This document shows, piece after piece, positions 1 to 15,148 of a stretch of DNA of 64,000 nt. How positions within the stretch are numbered: position 1 is the first letter of the stretch; every line of letters begins with the position of its first letter. Below the pieces are notes generated by a model. It did not search any database. It saw only the letters and a program-made list of their open reading frames with translations, and had not been told where the DNA came from. The stretch comes from Balanoglossus misakiensis (lineage: Eukaryota > Hemichordata). The stretch is from positions 8,804,001 through 8,868,000 of the forward strand of contig CM082578.2 in assembly GCA_040954595.2 (NCBI GenBank), written 5' to 3'. Both the position numbers and the translations under genes were made by a program.

Positions 1-3000
1 TTTACGCCAGATGATTGACTAGCCGCGAGGTTCTAACCTCTGGATAACGGTTTCACCATATAAGGAAGGGCGGCACATTGCTCCCTCTAATCTGGACGAC
101 TGAAATCAAAGCTCGGCCTGGCCAGCTCCATTTTCACTCAAGCTTCTCCCGGCGGAATCGGTTTCGTATGATTACGTGAGACGCGGGGCTGACATCTGCG
201 TTCAAACCCTCATCTGCCAAATGCAGCTTGTTGTACGTGTCACATACATTACGGTAACATCTTGGGAATTTAAACTGAATTGTTACAATTAAGCCTCGCT
301 GGCAAGAAGCGCCTGGTAGATAATTACTCACTTGTCACTCGACGCGTTTAAACAGACACTCACTTACAAAATCTGAGAACGACAATTACGGTATTTTGGC
401 CCATATATGTTTTTTTTTGTTTTCAGGGAACACCCTGGTGGCTGTTTTGACATCCACACCGTGTTAATCAGGAATACTGAACACAAGAATGCAGAAAATG
501 GAGGCGAACTTTGACCTCTGTGGAGACTGATCACCCCTGCATAACTTGCAGCCTGTATATACATGTACCTGAAAATCTTGACATTCTCCAAACCTCCTCC
601 ATAAACACAAAAAAAAAATCTGCTAATCACAGCACAGATTCTGAGCTCTATAATTTCATTGAACGAGTCTGTGACACAAAAAGCAGTCCCATGATAGTAT
701 AAGCACACAAAAGATCCCATTATCAAAAAAAAAAAAAAAAAGAAGAAGACTAAACTGTTGAAAAGTCTCGCTACTTACGCAAAAAAATATCCCAGGACAC
801 ACGAACAATGCGTGTGTCAAGCAGATATTAGCCTGTGTTGTCCATCTTGACTTCTTGGAGTTCCAACCTTCCAAACCCTTTTTTGAAGTGGTAGAAACAT
901 TATTTACGAGCGTGAAGTACAAGCAGTACGGTATGTAACACCTGGGGAAATTACCAAGGGCAACATTGGTGCGCCCATCAAGAGTTATGGCACCTCGTTT
1001 CTCTCGTGATTATAGAAAACACTCCTCAAATGGCATATCTTTGCATCGATGGTCCTCATTACTCCTCTAGTTATTACTCCCCAATTGCAGAGTCAAAGAA
1101 TGAACGTCATTGACAGAGAAAAGTGAGAGGGGTATCATCAAGGCAAAGACCCGAGACTGTAAATCTTCCAAACTGTGATGCAAGCGACAAACTTCACAAT
1201 CCTACGTCAACTGCCACCGCAAGGACGCACAGTAGCTCTGCAGCTCAACAGAAAAGGGAGACAGGGACTGTGCCTCTTTTAGAACAGTGCAGACTACCAA
1301 GGGTCCATCCACTTACCTGTACAATAACAGTGGTTGGGAACCAGAAAACACACCCGGCGATCTCAGGCATTTTTTTAAGGATGCGCTTTTGAAACCGACA
1401 AAAAAAAAATCTGTTTCTGAATTGAGTTGCAAATGACAACACAATGTTCCTTCAGAGAGATGGCGGAGGAATCCTTTTCTTTGCCAAATGTTCACATTGG
1501 TGGTATCTCTCGCTTTCTTGAGTTCACAGGCATTTCGACTAAATCACTCCAAGAAGCGCATATCGCACCCACAAATGCTTGTGTTGATTTATAATGAACT
1601 GCAGGACAGATCGCGTCACACCTGAGCGACCTCCACCACCAGCCTTCAAAAGAGCTTGGAATCCACCGTTTTTCCTTTTATCCTTTTTAGATGGGTACCA
1701 GCAGGTTTGGTGCCGAGGACAGCACAATGAAGGAACGAGCTGAATGCCTGGATACAGCCTCTTCTGTATGTTTTGCTACATCTGCGATCCCCGAACTGCA
1801 GTTAATGTATTCTGAGATGCTTTCTCATCTGTTCCGCACGTAAGTATAAGCCTCAGAAAATTTACAGTCCACTTTGACCAATCACCATAAACCACCCGGT
1901 TACCCTCGTCATCACACTCCGAAACCTCTCGTCCCCAATTGGGCGTCCTGTCCTGCGCCAGGGAAGGTGACGGCGGCCAGCAGCTCTGCTCGCCCAGAAA
2001 TATCGACAATTATCCGTAACGGCAATCCGTACGGCAGTCAACAGAGTGACGTCCCGTGTGTGTTCCCTCCGTATGCGGATCGAGGTTTGACAGCAAACAG
2101 CTGCAGGGGGAAAAGGGGGTGACCAATCCTGGTGGCATGCAACACAAAGCAAGCAGAGCGTACGTAGCACAACAAATGCGAGCGATAAAATCAACCCACA
2201 GATGCTCAAAGAGCCAACATCTGTGCAGTTCTGGGGGAGAAGAAGCCAGGCTCATGTGTATTTGGATTTCACATCCATGCATGGAGCTGACCACTCGACT
2301 GGATCTGCCTGGTGGATGGATGGGTGGAGTTCAAGCGTGAAGAGCTCTCTGATGAGGGCACGACTTAACTTCCCTTAATTGCAAGCAGCAGGGGTAAGTG
2401 TATACACACCATTCACCTTGACCAGCAAAATATTTACAATTGAGAAGAATCCCCAACGCTGCTAATTAAAATGTTTTCAACCTAACTATTTGACTGTACA
2501 AACAAACCCAAGACGCCGGATTAGTTCAAAAACACTCCCAATGGCCTTTCTTCGCTGAAAATCCCCTGTAGCATCTTCCAGCTAAGCGGCCAAACAGAAT
2601 CTAAACGATGCAAACAATTGAAGGAGGCTTATAGATGGACACTGCCAGTTGCACTAAACAAGCTCTGGAAGGACCCACTAATCCAGAGCTGACTTTGCTT
2701 TGAGTGGATAATGCACCGTATCGCTTCCTCAGTCAAGCTGATGCCTTCCAAAGCACATTTATACGCCAAACAAACCCACAGGCTGTTAATTTGAAATGAC
2801 AACACAAGCTGTATAGCAATTAAATTCAACCTGTCCCACCCATTACAGTACAATGTGTGTTCATTCGCAGAGTCAGCCACCTTTTCTGCGAGTTGGTATC
2901 TGCTTACTTAAGCATCAAGTCAGACTTAATGAAGGAGCAACAGAGAATGCTCAAGGCAAAATTACGGAGATAACTTGCTACATCAAATAAACCAAACAAA

Positions 3001-6000
3001 GTATCAATGGTTTTTATTTCTTTCCCCCTACCAGCAGTAGTCAGGTGACTTGGATTTGTACTCTCACTCGACAAGGGAGCTGAACTTGAAACTTGACACA
3101 CAGTGATTGAGGTAAGAAGTTTCATCCTGTACTCCGACTGTTGCTTTACATAGAGCAATGGGAACCCTGGTCAATGCCAGGGGAACACCGGTAACATTTA
3201 CCTATTGTACCTCCATTAACTGCTCCACATTCTGAGTTCCACAATAAGGCATTTCTCAGCATAAATTTAACATGCCCAGGTTAAACAGGACTCTCACGTT
3301 CTGAAGACACACACATCACAAAAGCTGAGAAATTCAACAAATCGTACAATTTTAACTGTGAAATTACGGCTTCACAATTTTTGGAATTCCTTGGGCACCC
3401 TTTTATTTGGGAGATTTGTCATCACCAGGCCGGTATAATCACCCGTGGGAAACTTTACCCTAAGTGCAATGTTTCAAATCTATCAGCAACTCTCTCCCGT
3501 CAGTTCTATTTTCTTCAAGATGTTAATAGGACGAGCTGGACAAACAACCGCGGCTATTTTCACATAGTCCTGTTTTGGGTTAGCTAAATATATATGACAT
3601 ATAGTCTTCTAGATGCGTGTTACAATTTCCTGTCACAGTCCCTTTTTAAGCTGTTGTTTATTACAAACTTGAAAAAAAAGACTTGCAGATGTTGATTTCA
3701 ATCTCTTCAGAAGTTTCACTATAGCATGTAGCTACTACCAAAATTTATCTTTGAGCTGTCCAGAATTACAGTCATACACTATGTGTAAATAAATTGTAGA
3801 CACCATGCAAGAACAGATTTCAGATTTTCTGCTCAACATGCCAGCATACGTTCTATGAACCTTAACCAATACCAAAGGACTTCAAACTATACTCTTCCAT
3901 GAAGTATAGGATAACATTTGCTCCTAAAAACTAATTACTCACTGGTATCTGTGAGATTTATGTGAATTTTTCACCATGAATTTAACCTTAATGACTGTGC
4001 ATTGACACTTAAACCTCAGAGGGAGAAGTGCGTTAAAATAAGATTTAAAGTCGACATTTGGCAGCGATATGCAGGTTGGTCATAAAACATCATGATGAGA
4101 TCTGGGTTTTCATGTCAAGGGCAAGAAGATGTCCACCATACTTCATGTGATGTAAAAATTCTCTCACTTTATGTTGTTTTTCTATTATTTTTATTATTCA
4201 GAAATAATTCATTTTCACTTGCTCACCTGGCCAACTTTTACTGTAGGGGGAGGGGGTATGTTACTTAGCCCCCATCCAATCTCTCCCTGCTTGTGTAATC
4301 ATTTTACTATAAAGTGTGTGCTATCTGCTATCTACAGTAATTCTATCTACTGATATCTAACCCTATACAACATCAGTATCATCTACAAGTTGCATTCTTA
4401 TCTTGAACCGCAGTTCACATTTTACACTTTCAATCAAATGACAAGCTGAGGCCCATCCATGTTCAGGGGTTCAAGTTCGACTATCGACAAATTACTAGTA
4501 GACAAGTTGGTGATTTAAAAATCTTTCTTCCCTTTTTTTCTCTCACTGAACTTTATCATACTTTTTTTACTTTCTCTTTTTGAAAACAAATCAAGACAAG
4601 AGACAGCAGGAGGATGGGATGGCTGAAATGATTGGAAAATTCACCATTTTTAATCCCTGCTAACCAAGGCTGTCCCTTGTGGTTGCTTGGTACGAAGGTT
4701 TGCCACAAATGAATGGAATGTGGCGGCGTTATCCCATCGCCCTGGTTACCCCCAGCGATGAAATCCATGGATACCAGGCCGGAGTCTCTTGAGCTCACGC
4801 AGCTACAAAAAGAACACACCGGTTTAAACGGTAGTCCCATCAATCCCAAACTGCTTTGCAAGTAAACCGCTTACATCACTTCCTTTAAATGCTACAAGCT
4901 AGCTATTATAAACTGTCTGTTCGCAATTGGTGCCAGGTAAAGTTCTTTCAATGTTACTCCGAGCAGACCCCACCAATTCGAATCTGGGGCCTGTTCGAAT
5001 TCTTTGGCCATATCGCTGCTCTTAACTTTGGCTCTGTAGCCTGATATCGGCAATCATTGCCGATAGATAAATGTTCTGACCCAGAAAGAAAAATGCCGAC
5101 CCTGGCAATTTTAAGAGGCCCAGGCTGTTATCATCGGATGTGATAATGACCTTAACAAAAATCTGACCTTGGCAATAATGCTATCAGTGAGAGTTGTTGC
5201 AAATGTGCCAATCCAGAGTAATTGGTGATGTGATGCCCTTCCCTTTGACCTTGTGCCAATTTTAGAATGCTGGGGCAGGTCAAGTTTGTTATTTGGATCA
5301 AGAGTTAGCTGAATTAGAGCACATTGCTCCTACATATTGTATTTCTGCCAGTATCTTACATAAAATATGGGCACTCGTTAATTTATAGGTTTTTTTTCTT
5401 TACAAGAAATTCCAGTGTTAATTGCAGAGGATAAAATTGATCACAGAAAACAAATTGGTGTGCATTGGGCTTGTGTTGACGGCCTCTACAGTTTAAACCA
5501 AATCAGTTACAATTTAAATCCAGCCCAAAATTAGCAAAAAGCATCTGTGCTGTGATACTTATTAGTTTTCACATTCCATTCAAAATAGAACACAAGCTGT
5601 GATTGGCTCGTGTCAATGGCAGGACATAATTCTGATATCAGTAAACAAATTTCAACAAAATGCTTTCAAAATTTTAATCTTGTCTGAATTTACTGTGCTG
5701 TTAAATCATAAAATAAGTGAACAATGTTATTGTGGCCTGTAGCCATGACAACCAACTTGAGATGAAGTGAAACTTTCAAAAATGAATTTCAGTCCAAAAT
5801 ATCAAGGTTAAAGTGTGAGTGAAGAGTGTTTTCATTGTTGAATTTTCTTCAGTGATTATTTATAAAGCTGGCATTAAAATATTTTAAAGGCAATAAGACT
5901 TGAAATACCGCCATTATCACATATACGCCAAGAAAAGGTCCTCCCCCCTCCAGGCACTGGTGAAATATGAGCAAGAAACACAAGTCCCATCTTGTGACCT

Positions 6001-9000
6001 AAACATCTTGGGAACAAATCGAATCACTGCACCTGGCATGCTAAATTTCCCAACATGACTGCATGGTAGAAACGAAGAGATCCACGCTAGCTATTGCGTC
6101 TGACAAATGAACATTCAGGGAATTCTCATACACACTGAGCATGCCATATCGTAGCGGATTAGGGTTTACGACACACGCAGCTGTGGGGACGAAGTAACGT
6201 TCTATCAGTGTGGGGGAAAATCACACAAAGTAATATTTCTAAACATCTGCCCTTTAGATGATCCAGTAAGCATTCCAATCTGGATGTTTTGTTCTATATA
6301 TTGCTTCAGATTTTACTAAAAATGAACTTATAAAAGGCTCTTGCTGTTTGGGGGACTTCAACAAGACCACAAAATTCAACATGGATACTGCTCTGGGAGG
6401 CCCTGGCTGAAACTAATCCCTGAGTGCCACCCCAAGTAAAAATATTCAGATTATCTTATCCCGTAGGTCATATAAGTTGTCTTATTGGTCATACAATACG
6501 CGGTAATTATGGATTCTGAGCTGACCACAAGCAACGGCAGTTCAGATTTATTAGCGCTGTCTGCCCCACAGGCAAATATTTCAAGCAGTTCTCGTCGAAA
6601 AAAAAGTATCGTTTTCCCCGACATGATGTATCTCAATTTCTTAATCTGCAGCTGTTTAGAGGCACTTTCTTCTCCAACTTCCAGACCACACTTCACAGAA
6701 AATATTTCTGCATGATCCCCAAATATCTGACAATGTATCCCTCATCCCTTTTTCTTTACGCAGAGCGGAAGAAGAGTGGAAAACGACCGGACTTAGCGGT
6801 GTTCACTGTCAGGCTGGCACTGCAGGACGCAGAGACATCATTACGTGGAGGAATTTATGAATCAACACAGTCTTTAGATGACGACCTTACACGCCAAGAG
6901 ACATGGGCATGTTATTCAGGCTTGTAAAAAAAAATGCAAATCACCAGGACAGTTAGACCACAAATTTTTCCAACAGGGGAATGCCATTACATTTCAAAAT
7001 AAACACCATGAGTTTAATTGCCGCATGTCTAGACTAATTATAACTATCTATCAGTATAATGAAAGACAAACACAAACAATCTCCTGATTATATCTAAAGA
7101 TGACCTGAAAAAACTGTTCACTGATTATTTTTTACTTTGCAGTACTTTCAGTGCTTATCTCTGGAACAGAAAGCCTGAAGAGTGAACTCTACAGGACCTT
7201 TAATACAACAGCAACCCCTCCCCTCCCAAAAAAGAATAGCAAGTTACATGTATGTAGGGTGTTTTGAAGAGAGACAAATCTGTTGATGAGTCTACTTCAA
7301 GTGAGAAGTCTGATAGGTAAGGATTTAGATTCCTTATAAGAAGAATACTAGAATCAACTTCCAAATGTCACTGAACTTCACATTCCGTTTGAAAATAATT
7401 ACATGTAGTTGGGCGAGACCGATCAAACTCTGGCATTGTCATTCCCTCATCTTGTTCAACTAACTAGGGAACCACGGCGGCTATATATAAATACATGTAC
7501 AACTAGGTTGTACACGTACGCCGAATGTCATTCGAGGCACATTTCATATCCGACAGAGACATGAGTCCTATTACAGCAAATTGTCTCAGCATCACTGGCA
7601 TTTCATGTTGCGGTTGGCCGACACGGTGTAAAGTGGGCCCGATTTCAGCAGGCCAGGCTTTAGTCGTTTTTTCCCCTTACAGATGCAGACGGTCGGCCGT
7701 GGGAGTCGATTACCTCATAAAATCTTGTAAGCAGGGCATTCATGCATGCAGAGCATGCCCAATATGGAAGTGGAAAAATCTCCGGCCATTTTGGCTAGTG
7801 GTGGATTCGTCCAAAACACTCAGTTCAGTTACAACTCCCCCAGGAACCGGAGAAATTTCAGCCGGCAATCCACGGCTATTCCGTAAAAACCGCCTGGAAC
7901 GCGAAACTATAGTACGACTGAAATGGAAAACAGTTTTCACATGCAAACACGACATAGTGTAGCTCCCCATTCCTTCAGAAACTCTGCCAACAGACAAGAC
8001 ATAAAAAGGGTTGGCCCCATAAAAGTTTACCACCATGAAAATTGGATTTGACAGCAACTTTGATTTTGATAACCCCCTAGAGGACAATGCCAGATGTTGT
8101 TTGTGTAAGATGAGATTAGCTCCATAAATTTCCACCTGAAATCCGATTAACTCTTCAGATACGGCACTCAAAAACAAAAATGAATGAGCCAGTCATCTTT
8201 TCGAGTCGACCGGCACAAAATGAACATATCCTTATAGGGGGAGGCATAAATGCTCCCTGTATACAAAACGAAGACAGTACGTGCCAAGCAGCCGGTATGG
8301 ACTGTTGTTGCTTATGAGAAGCATTAGGATTATAAGGAGGGCCAAAATGTTGTGAAATTATAAACAGAGGTGGCAGAGGGCCACAACCACCTATCCATCA
8401 CACATGGAGGAGAAGACGAGAGTCATTATCGGTGAAAAAAACCTACCTACCAATAAAAATCCTGTGTTGATTCAATGGAATAAACAAAATGTCCACTCGG
8501 AAATAAACGAGCAAGGCTCCGGGCCTACGAGGTCTTCATCCAAAGAAGGTTCAAAATTCCTGAGGTTAGCACTAAGTTCTCTGCTGCAGGACGGGCGGAA
8601 AAAAATCCTCCGGTCAAATTCAGTGATAATCCAAGAAAGATTTTAAAAGAGTTTTGGGATCTGGAGGGAGACCAGTTGTCTGAGATGAATTTGACACGAG
8701 AGAACAAGTGATGGCTTGCGACGGAGCGAGGCTAGGCAAGGCAAGGCCCACTGGTTTGACATTTACGTAGTAGTTGAGAGAAGGACTGGTATCGGGGAGG
8801 GGTGAGAGTTGACGGATGCCTAATGTATGATCCAATCCGCCAGCCCAAATATGTCCTTTTGAGCGAGCGAGAGAAGAGGCCACGAAGAGGACGGTTCCCG
8901 CATAAATTGAATCAGAAACGTGAGACGGTCGCTGGTATGCTGCAGATGGATTGTCAACTGCGGGGACCGACATCTAAACAAGCCACATTTCATCTTCTCC

Positions 9001-9896
9001 GGGTCTCTCTCATCTCCTAACAGAGGAGACGATACGGCCGGCATAGAAACAGGAATGCCACGCACCGCTAAAAAGGGCAAATAATCTGGCTATCTTTGAA
9101 ATTATCTCATTTTTTTATCAAACGTTTACTCCCTTCATAATTGCCAATAAAAGTGGATTCTGATAAAACTCCATTTTTTATCAGCATGACCAGTGTGCAA
9201 TTAAAATTCACATTTCCATAAATACCCCCGGAACAAGACAACCAGAGTGCCAACTTTCGCATAAAACATAATCACTTCAAATATTTGTTTCATGGGGTGT
9301 CACAGTATCATCTCCGCTAAAGCAGACATCAGATCAATTTTTATCAGTCCATGCCTGTCTTTTATTTTACTGTTATAATAACATGTCATCCTTCAGACAG
9401 AGAGGCCATAAAAATTATGACATTTAACCAGGCATGAGGGTTGCTGAGTCTGGGTATTTTTTTACAGTCATTCTTGAAAGGACATCGAGATAACAAAACA
9501 GGCCATCTTGCAAGACTAAAAATACCACCATACCTCGAGTTCTAGACTCTCGACAAGGCGTCTGTGACACTGACAGAGCTCTGCACGCCGTTTCTGTCGT
9601 GTCGTGTTTGTACATGTAGGTATAACAGTTCTCGAGATGACATACTCCCCCATAAACGGGCTGCTATGCTGAACGAAAGATTTTGCATTGGAGTAGTTAG
9701 CAAGCTGCCATTGCAGAATATAACGTTTCCTAATGGACGGCCCTGTCAGCTATTCCAAGTAACATGTTCGACAAGTGATACAGAACACAAACAGCTGAAC
9801 ATTTCTCTGTCTAGTCATCATTCCTGCTTCACCAAATTCTATCATTTAATATCGAGTATCATTGAATTATCAATTTAAGACTCCTAACTGTTTTTC

Positions 9897-9914
9897 GAGC
9901 TCATGCATGAGCTC
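9897..9914. repeat. 18-bp perfect palindrome
   Basis: The sequence gagctcatgcatgagctc equals its own reverse complement. No function is known here. Confidence 0.85.
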
Positions 9915-12900
9915 AGATTCAAATCAATTGGGCATGTATATTTTACATTCCAAAGGGTGGAAGTTACTGCCTAAAAAAGATGACACTGCATCATTGTCCA
10001 ATGATGTACTGAGTTTTATACTTTTTTATCTGTATACAGTAAACTCTCAAAGAAGATCTAATGACAGGAGAAGCAGAAATTCCTTTCTACAATAAAAACA
10101 AGTCTGTACAGGGGAAACCCCTTGCAAATTGTAATTGATGACCTTTTTCAGAAATCCTCCCAAGCTCATGTAATCCCTCAGAACATTTTTTTTCTTGATA
10201 GATTGTGAAGACATCCAAGGTATCTGCTCAGCAAAACCCACGAAATCATCTTTAGTCACGACTACATGCTTCAAAAGATCCCTAAGAAGTGTTGGCATTC
10301 CACTTGGAGCTGGGAAATACTGTCAGCTGTCATGCTCGTATTACTAGTAAAGCCACAGTGATTAGACAAAAAATCCTTGTCACTCTCTCCTGGTTTATAG
10401 CCATTTAACAACCTCCGGAAGGATTGCCACAACTAAATGCAGATGGTCCAATTAATAAAATCATCAGAGTCATAATTGGCCATACGATATGACCCACCCC
10501 TGGTGCGTTTGGCCGAACTCTGACCCCCGCGACCTTTTGATATCCGCACTGAAACCTCATCTGACCTTGACATTGCCAGTAAATCAATACAACCACATAA
10601 GAGCGAGACTAGCTAGTACTTGAACTGGATCCTTGATCAGAACTTTGTCCTATTGCTATGCTGCTGCTTATAGAAAATTAGAATTTTCTCCTCCCCCACA
10701 GCCACGCGCAGAAACTGAGCAAATGTGCAGAGTACGTGACTGGGCCAAACTCCTCAGCAATGAAACTTAAGAACACATCATGCCACCTCTGCTACGAAAC
10801 TGTTTCACTGTTTGCACACTGCACAGACATCCATCCCCTCTTGTAGTCCTCTCTGCCTTAAAAGGCAAATTTCCCCCGATCTCCGTGGCAACCCGACTTT
10901 AGTTGCTAAGTTTAAGTGAGCCCGGTGAAATGTATCTGCCATCTGCTAGCCCTGTAGTTCACTTGAAGCTAACCCCAAGATGAGAACGTCATTTGGTTTG
11001 GAACGATGTGCTGAGTTTGGGCGGAGGAATATCGTTTCCCAGTGGTGCTGGGACGAAATATTAGATATGAAATGAAGAAAATGGGGATGTATTATCCAAT
11101 TAGAACAGTAAAATTACTGCTATTCCTGCCAGTAACATAAACATTCCTGTCATATTTCAAGCATACTGTTTCTACCAGCGGAGTTCAGCATTTTTAATGC
11201 ATCCCCCGTATCACTGCAAAATCTTAGTTCAACAAGGGGACAGATTGGTTCGCACAACATGCTTGACCCCCCTGACCTTGGACGGCTTTTCTAGACTTAA
11301 AAAAAGCTGGTTGGTTGTGTGAATGCCGGAAAATGCAATGCAATGTGATGTCATGGTGCTGCGATGTCGTTTGGCTGACTGTAAGCGTTTGAATTCCCTG
11401 AAGAAAATTCGCAGACGTTTTATGCACCTAGACACCTGGCAGAGCCTGTCACTCCCACGGCAGTGTGTCACTACTCATAGTGGCAGCTCTAGGCCTGCTC
11501 TGCTGTACTTTCATTGGATCATTTTCTTAGAATACAATGGTAAAATATACTCTGGACAATGTCGAATGGGTACTATGCATTGTTGTTTACAAGAACAGGA
11601 ATCCATTTGCCCCTACGAAACACACCACAAACAATTTTCTCTCCCATGGAGGCCAAGGCAGAAAGTTGATATGAAAACCATCCACTGATACAGACACGAA
11701 AAGAAAAAAGACCTGGGAGTGATTTATAAAACTGTGTACATAAGGCGTATGATTGACTTGATGGATTGTGACACTTAACGCGTATCGAATCAAAATTAAA
11801 TCCAATATAGAAAGTGCGATGATGAAACAGGAGAGTGAAAGATGGCTATGACTTGACCCGACAATAATTGGTTTGTTTTATTGCCCTATGCATCACTTTG
11901 ACAGAGACTGAATTTGAAGAGCCTCCCTTTTCTTTCTCTCTCTACAACCATATGCAAATTTGAATAGGTCACATGATGCTGTTTTCTTTCAACGCCTCAC
12001 ACCCATCCAACTACGCCCAGCCTAAACTATTGTCAGCTATAAACATATAATGGGTTAGGCTTCGAATTCTTCAACCTACAGTTTATAACTCATCTCTGTA
12101 TTTATGTCCAAACATCCAAGACTTTTTTCCAAATTTCTAAAACAGTCTGTGAAAACTACAATGTACATGTATGAGTTTACCACTGTCTGGGTGTAATCAG
12201 TACTACTTTAAGAATAACTTCAGTTGTACTTTTTCATTGTCAATTTTTTTTCATAGAAAAACAATGAATAACTTCAGTGGATAGCAGCCAGCTAGCTTCC
12301 CTTGTTGGTTAAAACATGCACAACAGAACAGCACACTCAAATGTGTTATTGGCAATAAGCAAAACTACGAAGTGCCCTACCTGTCATCTCTTCGGTTTAC
12401 AACAAGACCGCAGATTCCCTGAAGCAATTATCTTTCCAAGACCCACTTGGTGTTTCAACCTACACTTATCCGATCACGAAAGTGGACAGCATGGATAAAA
12501 TCCTCACTTCCAACCTACACCCACTTGATATCCAACGTTTAGGCCAATCAAAACAATGGTACCAACATCACATGAAAATTTTCTGCCAAAAATACTGTTG
12601 GATTCTCGCATAACAATTTGACAGGCCGACGGTCAAACTGCTTTTGAGGGTCTTAGTGCTTCTAACCAACAGTTTAATTCTTTACACTAAACTTAAACCT
12701 AACTTTTTATTATATTTTACAGCCTGTTTTGTCAAGAGCCTATTTGATCAAAAGCCAACACCTAAATGTTCCACAATAAAACTGTCTGACCCTGTAAAAC
12801 CATCCTATTATATTCAGTTGTGTGTGAGAAACAAAAAGGGCTGCTGTCCATTTGGACTGCTATTATGCCGAACAGGGGGTGTCAAGCCTTGGCCCTATCA

Positions 12901-15105
12901 TCACCAATGCACAATCCTCCAGACACAACACCCTGTCACATGTTAAAACACATCTCTGATCGTGAAAACATACAGTATATTTCGGAAGATGTGGTTGTTT
13001 GAAATTAAAAGCAACTGATATATAACTAACTGAGATGCGACTACAAGCTTAACATTCCAGTTCATTTTACAGAGAAGTGATACACATCATTAACGAGGAA
13101 AGAACTGAAAAAAATGCAATATTTCTGTAATAAAAATCAATATCACCATCACATGCATTGTTTTCTTATTTATTAATTAATGAAAAGTTTTTGTGATATA
13201 TGTTCTTTTTGTCGTAAAAATATTCAAGACCCTGCACAATAAATGTTCTTGTAATCGTAAAAATATTCAAGAGCTGTATCGCGGAGCTGTTTGGGTATTT
13301 CCATTGACAGTTTAACTACAACTGTGCTATTTCAGGAATCTGCTACTGCAATAAAAAATCTGACTTGATGACAAGTTGCAAAGATTTTCATCTTGTCTTC
13401 ATACATCGATAAATTGACATTTTTCCCTTTTTGGGTTTAATACTCCTTTGAAATTTTTGTGTTTTTTTTATCCACGCTGAAGTAGTTTTAAATACTTGAA
13501 CTTAATGTACTATGTTCCAATAAATAAATGTCGGATTATCTCACAGATTAACTTTGCCTTTTTTTCCATTTTTTTTTCTTCATCTGAAATACTAAGCCTA
13601 CACAGCAATGTCACTTCTTATGGAGAAGATTTATGTTGTTTCAAATGACCGTTTCAAATTTCTGTTCAAACTCTGATGCCCCTCTAAGTTTAACTTGAGT
13701 AGCTACATGTACGTGCCAGACAGTATGTTGGAAACCGGTTGTTTTTGTTGCTGTTCTAAAAATCCATCTGTACATATTCAAGTTATGGTATGTGTGCCAT
13801 TCTACTCCCAGCAGAGGGCACGTCTGCCTCATAAATTTAATCCCTTTCAGAGTTTCCATAAAAAGCCAGCACGAATAGCTTTAATTAATATGGCCGATCT
13901 GATTCCATCTTCTCTGCAGAGGAAGCAGGGGGTCTAAGGGATTCAATGGCCTAGCTGATGACAGGCACCACGAGAGGGCGCTATTCAGATTCAAGTTTAA
14001 CTCTCAGTCACTTGTGTTGCCACTGGTGATGTATCGCACAGGTCAAACAAGGTTGAAAACCTAGACGATGAACGTTTTTGTTTCTAACCGTTCCATTCTG
14101 CTCTAAGTTTCATTCTGGCAGCCAAAATATTTGAACTCGGGGGTAGATTTGGAATTTGTGAGTGAACTCTGGTGGAATAAAGAAAGTCATATTTACAATT
14201 TTAAATTTCAGCATGTACAGTCTACGAACAAATTTTAAGGTACAGTGCTGCACCACACTGTACTGCAATTGCAACACTCCACACCTCTGATTTTCTGACC
14301 TTGACATTGCTAGGAAACCAACTATTGGGTAGCCAGTGATCTTCTTGGTTCTTCTTGATATCGAGATTTGCACGCAGCTTTGACGTTTTCGACATGACTG
14401 GGTCTTCACAGAATGGTTTTCTACAAAACCTGCTACCACACTTGTGCCCTGAACTTTGGTCAAGTGTTGTTAGTTTTTTTTTTACTTCAAATTTGGCATG
14501 TAAAAACGTGGATACCAGACACGATCACTACTTTGATCAGTGTCACAATTTAACTTGAACTTTAACCTCTGGCCGTTCAATGTCCCATGCTCAGTTTGAC
14601 AGGGCTGAGTTAGTTCAGAGTGCTAAATTTGGCTGATATCTCTTCAAAACATGTGATATGATGAAACACATTGACCTAGAATTATTTGCACCAAAAACAA
14701 GAAAATCAGCAATGACAATGTATTTTATGGGGACAGCAATAAAGTTTTCTAGTAACTTAAACACATTTTTTTTTCTGAACTAACAATATAAAGAACTTAC
14801 ATTTGGCATGCACCTTCAATTATCAAATTCAACTTTCATTCATGACAGTATAAATTGGGGTCTCATAGCTAAACTAAATTACCTTTAAGTTTACTTTTTT
14901 TTAAAAACCCCTCCAAATATCAGAAATTTATTCAGGTGTACTATGCATTTGACAATGAACAGACAGCTTATTGGGTTGTGGACATTTTATGATTTTTACA
15001 AATCGCTTATTTTTTGGGGGAAATAGGACCTACACTTCATTGTCTCTTGTTACATCGTGTCAAAACCGGTCAGATTTTCACTTATAGCCTCTTGTCACCA
15101 CTTAC

Positions 15106-15148
15106 CTGGGGTACCAAGTCCTTCAAATTCCTTTTTTTCTGAGATCAA
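15106..15148 (-). CDS. Candidate small hinge exon after R15
   Basis: 43 bp with a perfect donor (CCCCAG|GTAAGT) and acceptor GCAAAAG|TT. Phase 0 in fits the R15 exon, and it leaves phase 1. It encodes LISEKKEFEGLGTPG. No homology supports it. Confidence 0.28.

Noticed and set aside
1260-1314. Strong donor CAG|GTAAGTGG on the minus strand near 1314
   Set aside because: No convincing acceptor, homology or matching phase upstream; kept only as a chance match.
3190-3245. 30-bp phase 1-1 open segment near 3200
   Set aside because: Very short, weak acceptor, no homology, and located next to a repeat-like sequence.
4960-5020. TTCGAATCT words as a possible tRNA B box
   Set aside because: No A box, anticodon stem or acceptor stem could be found around them.
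7525-8177. Two overlapping 145-codon frames on opposite strands
   Set aside because: Neither has a recognisable domain, splice context or composition bias, and both can arise by chance in 64 kb.
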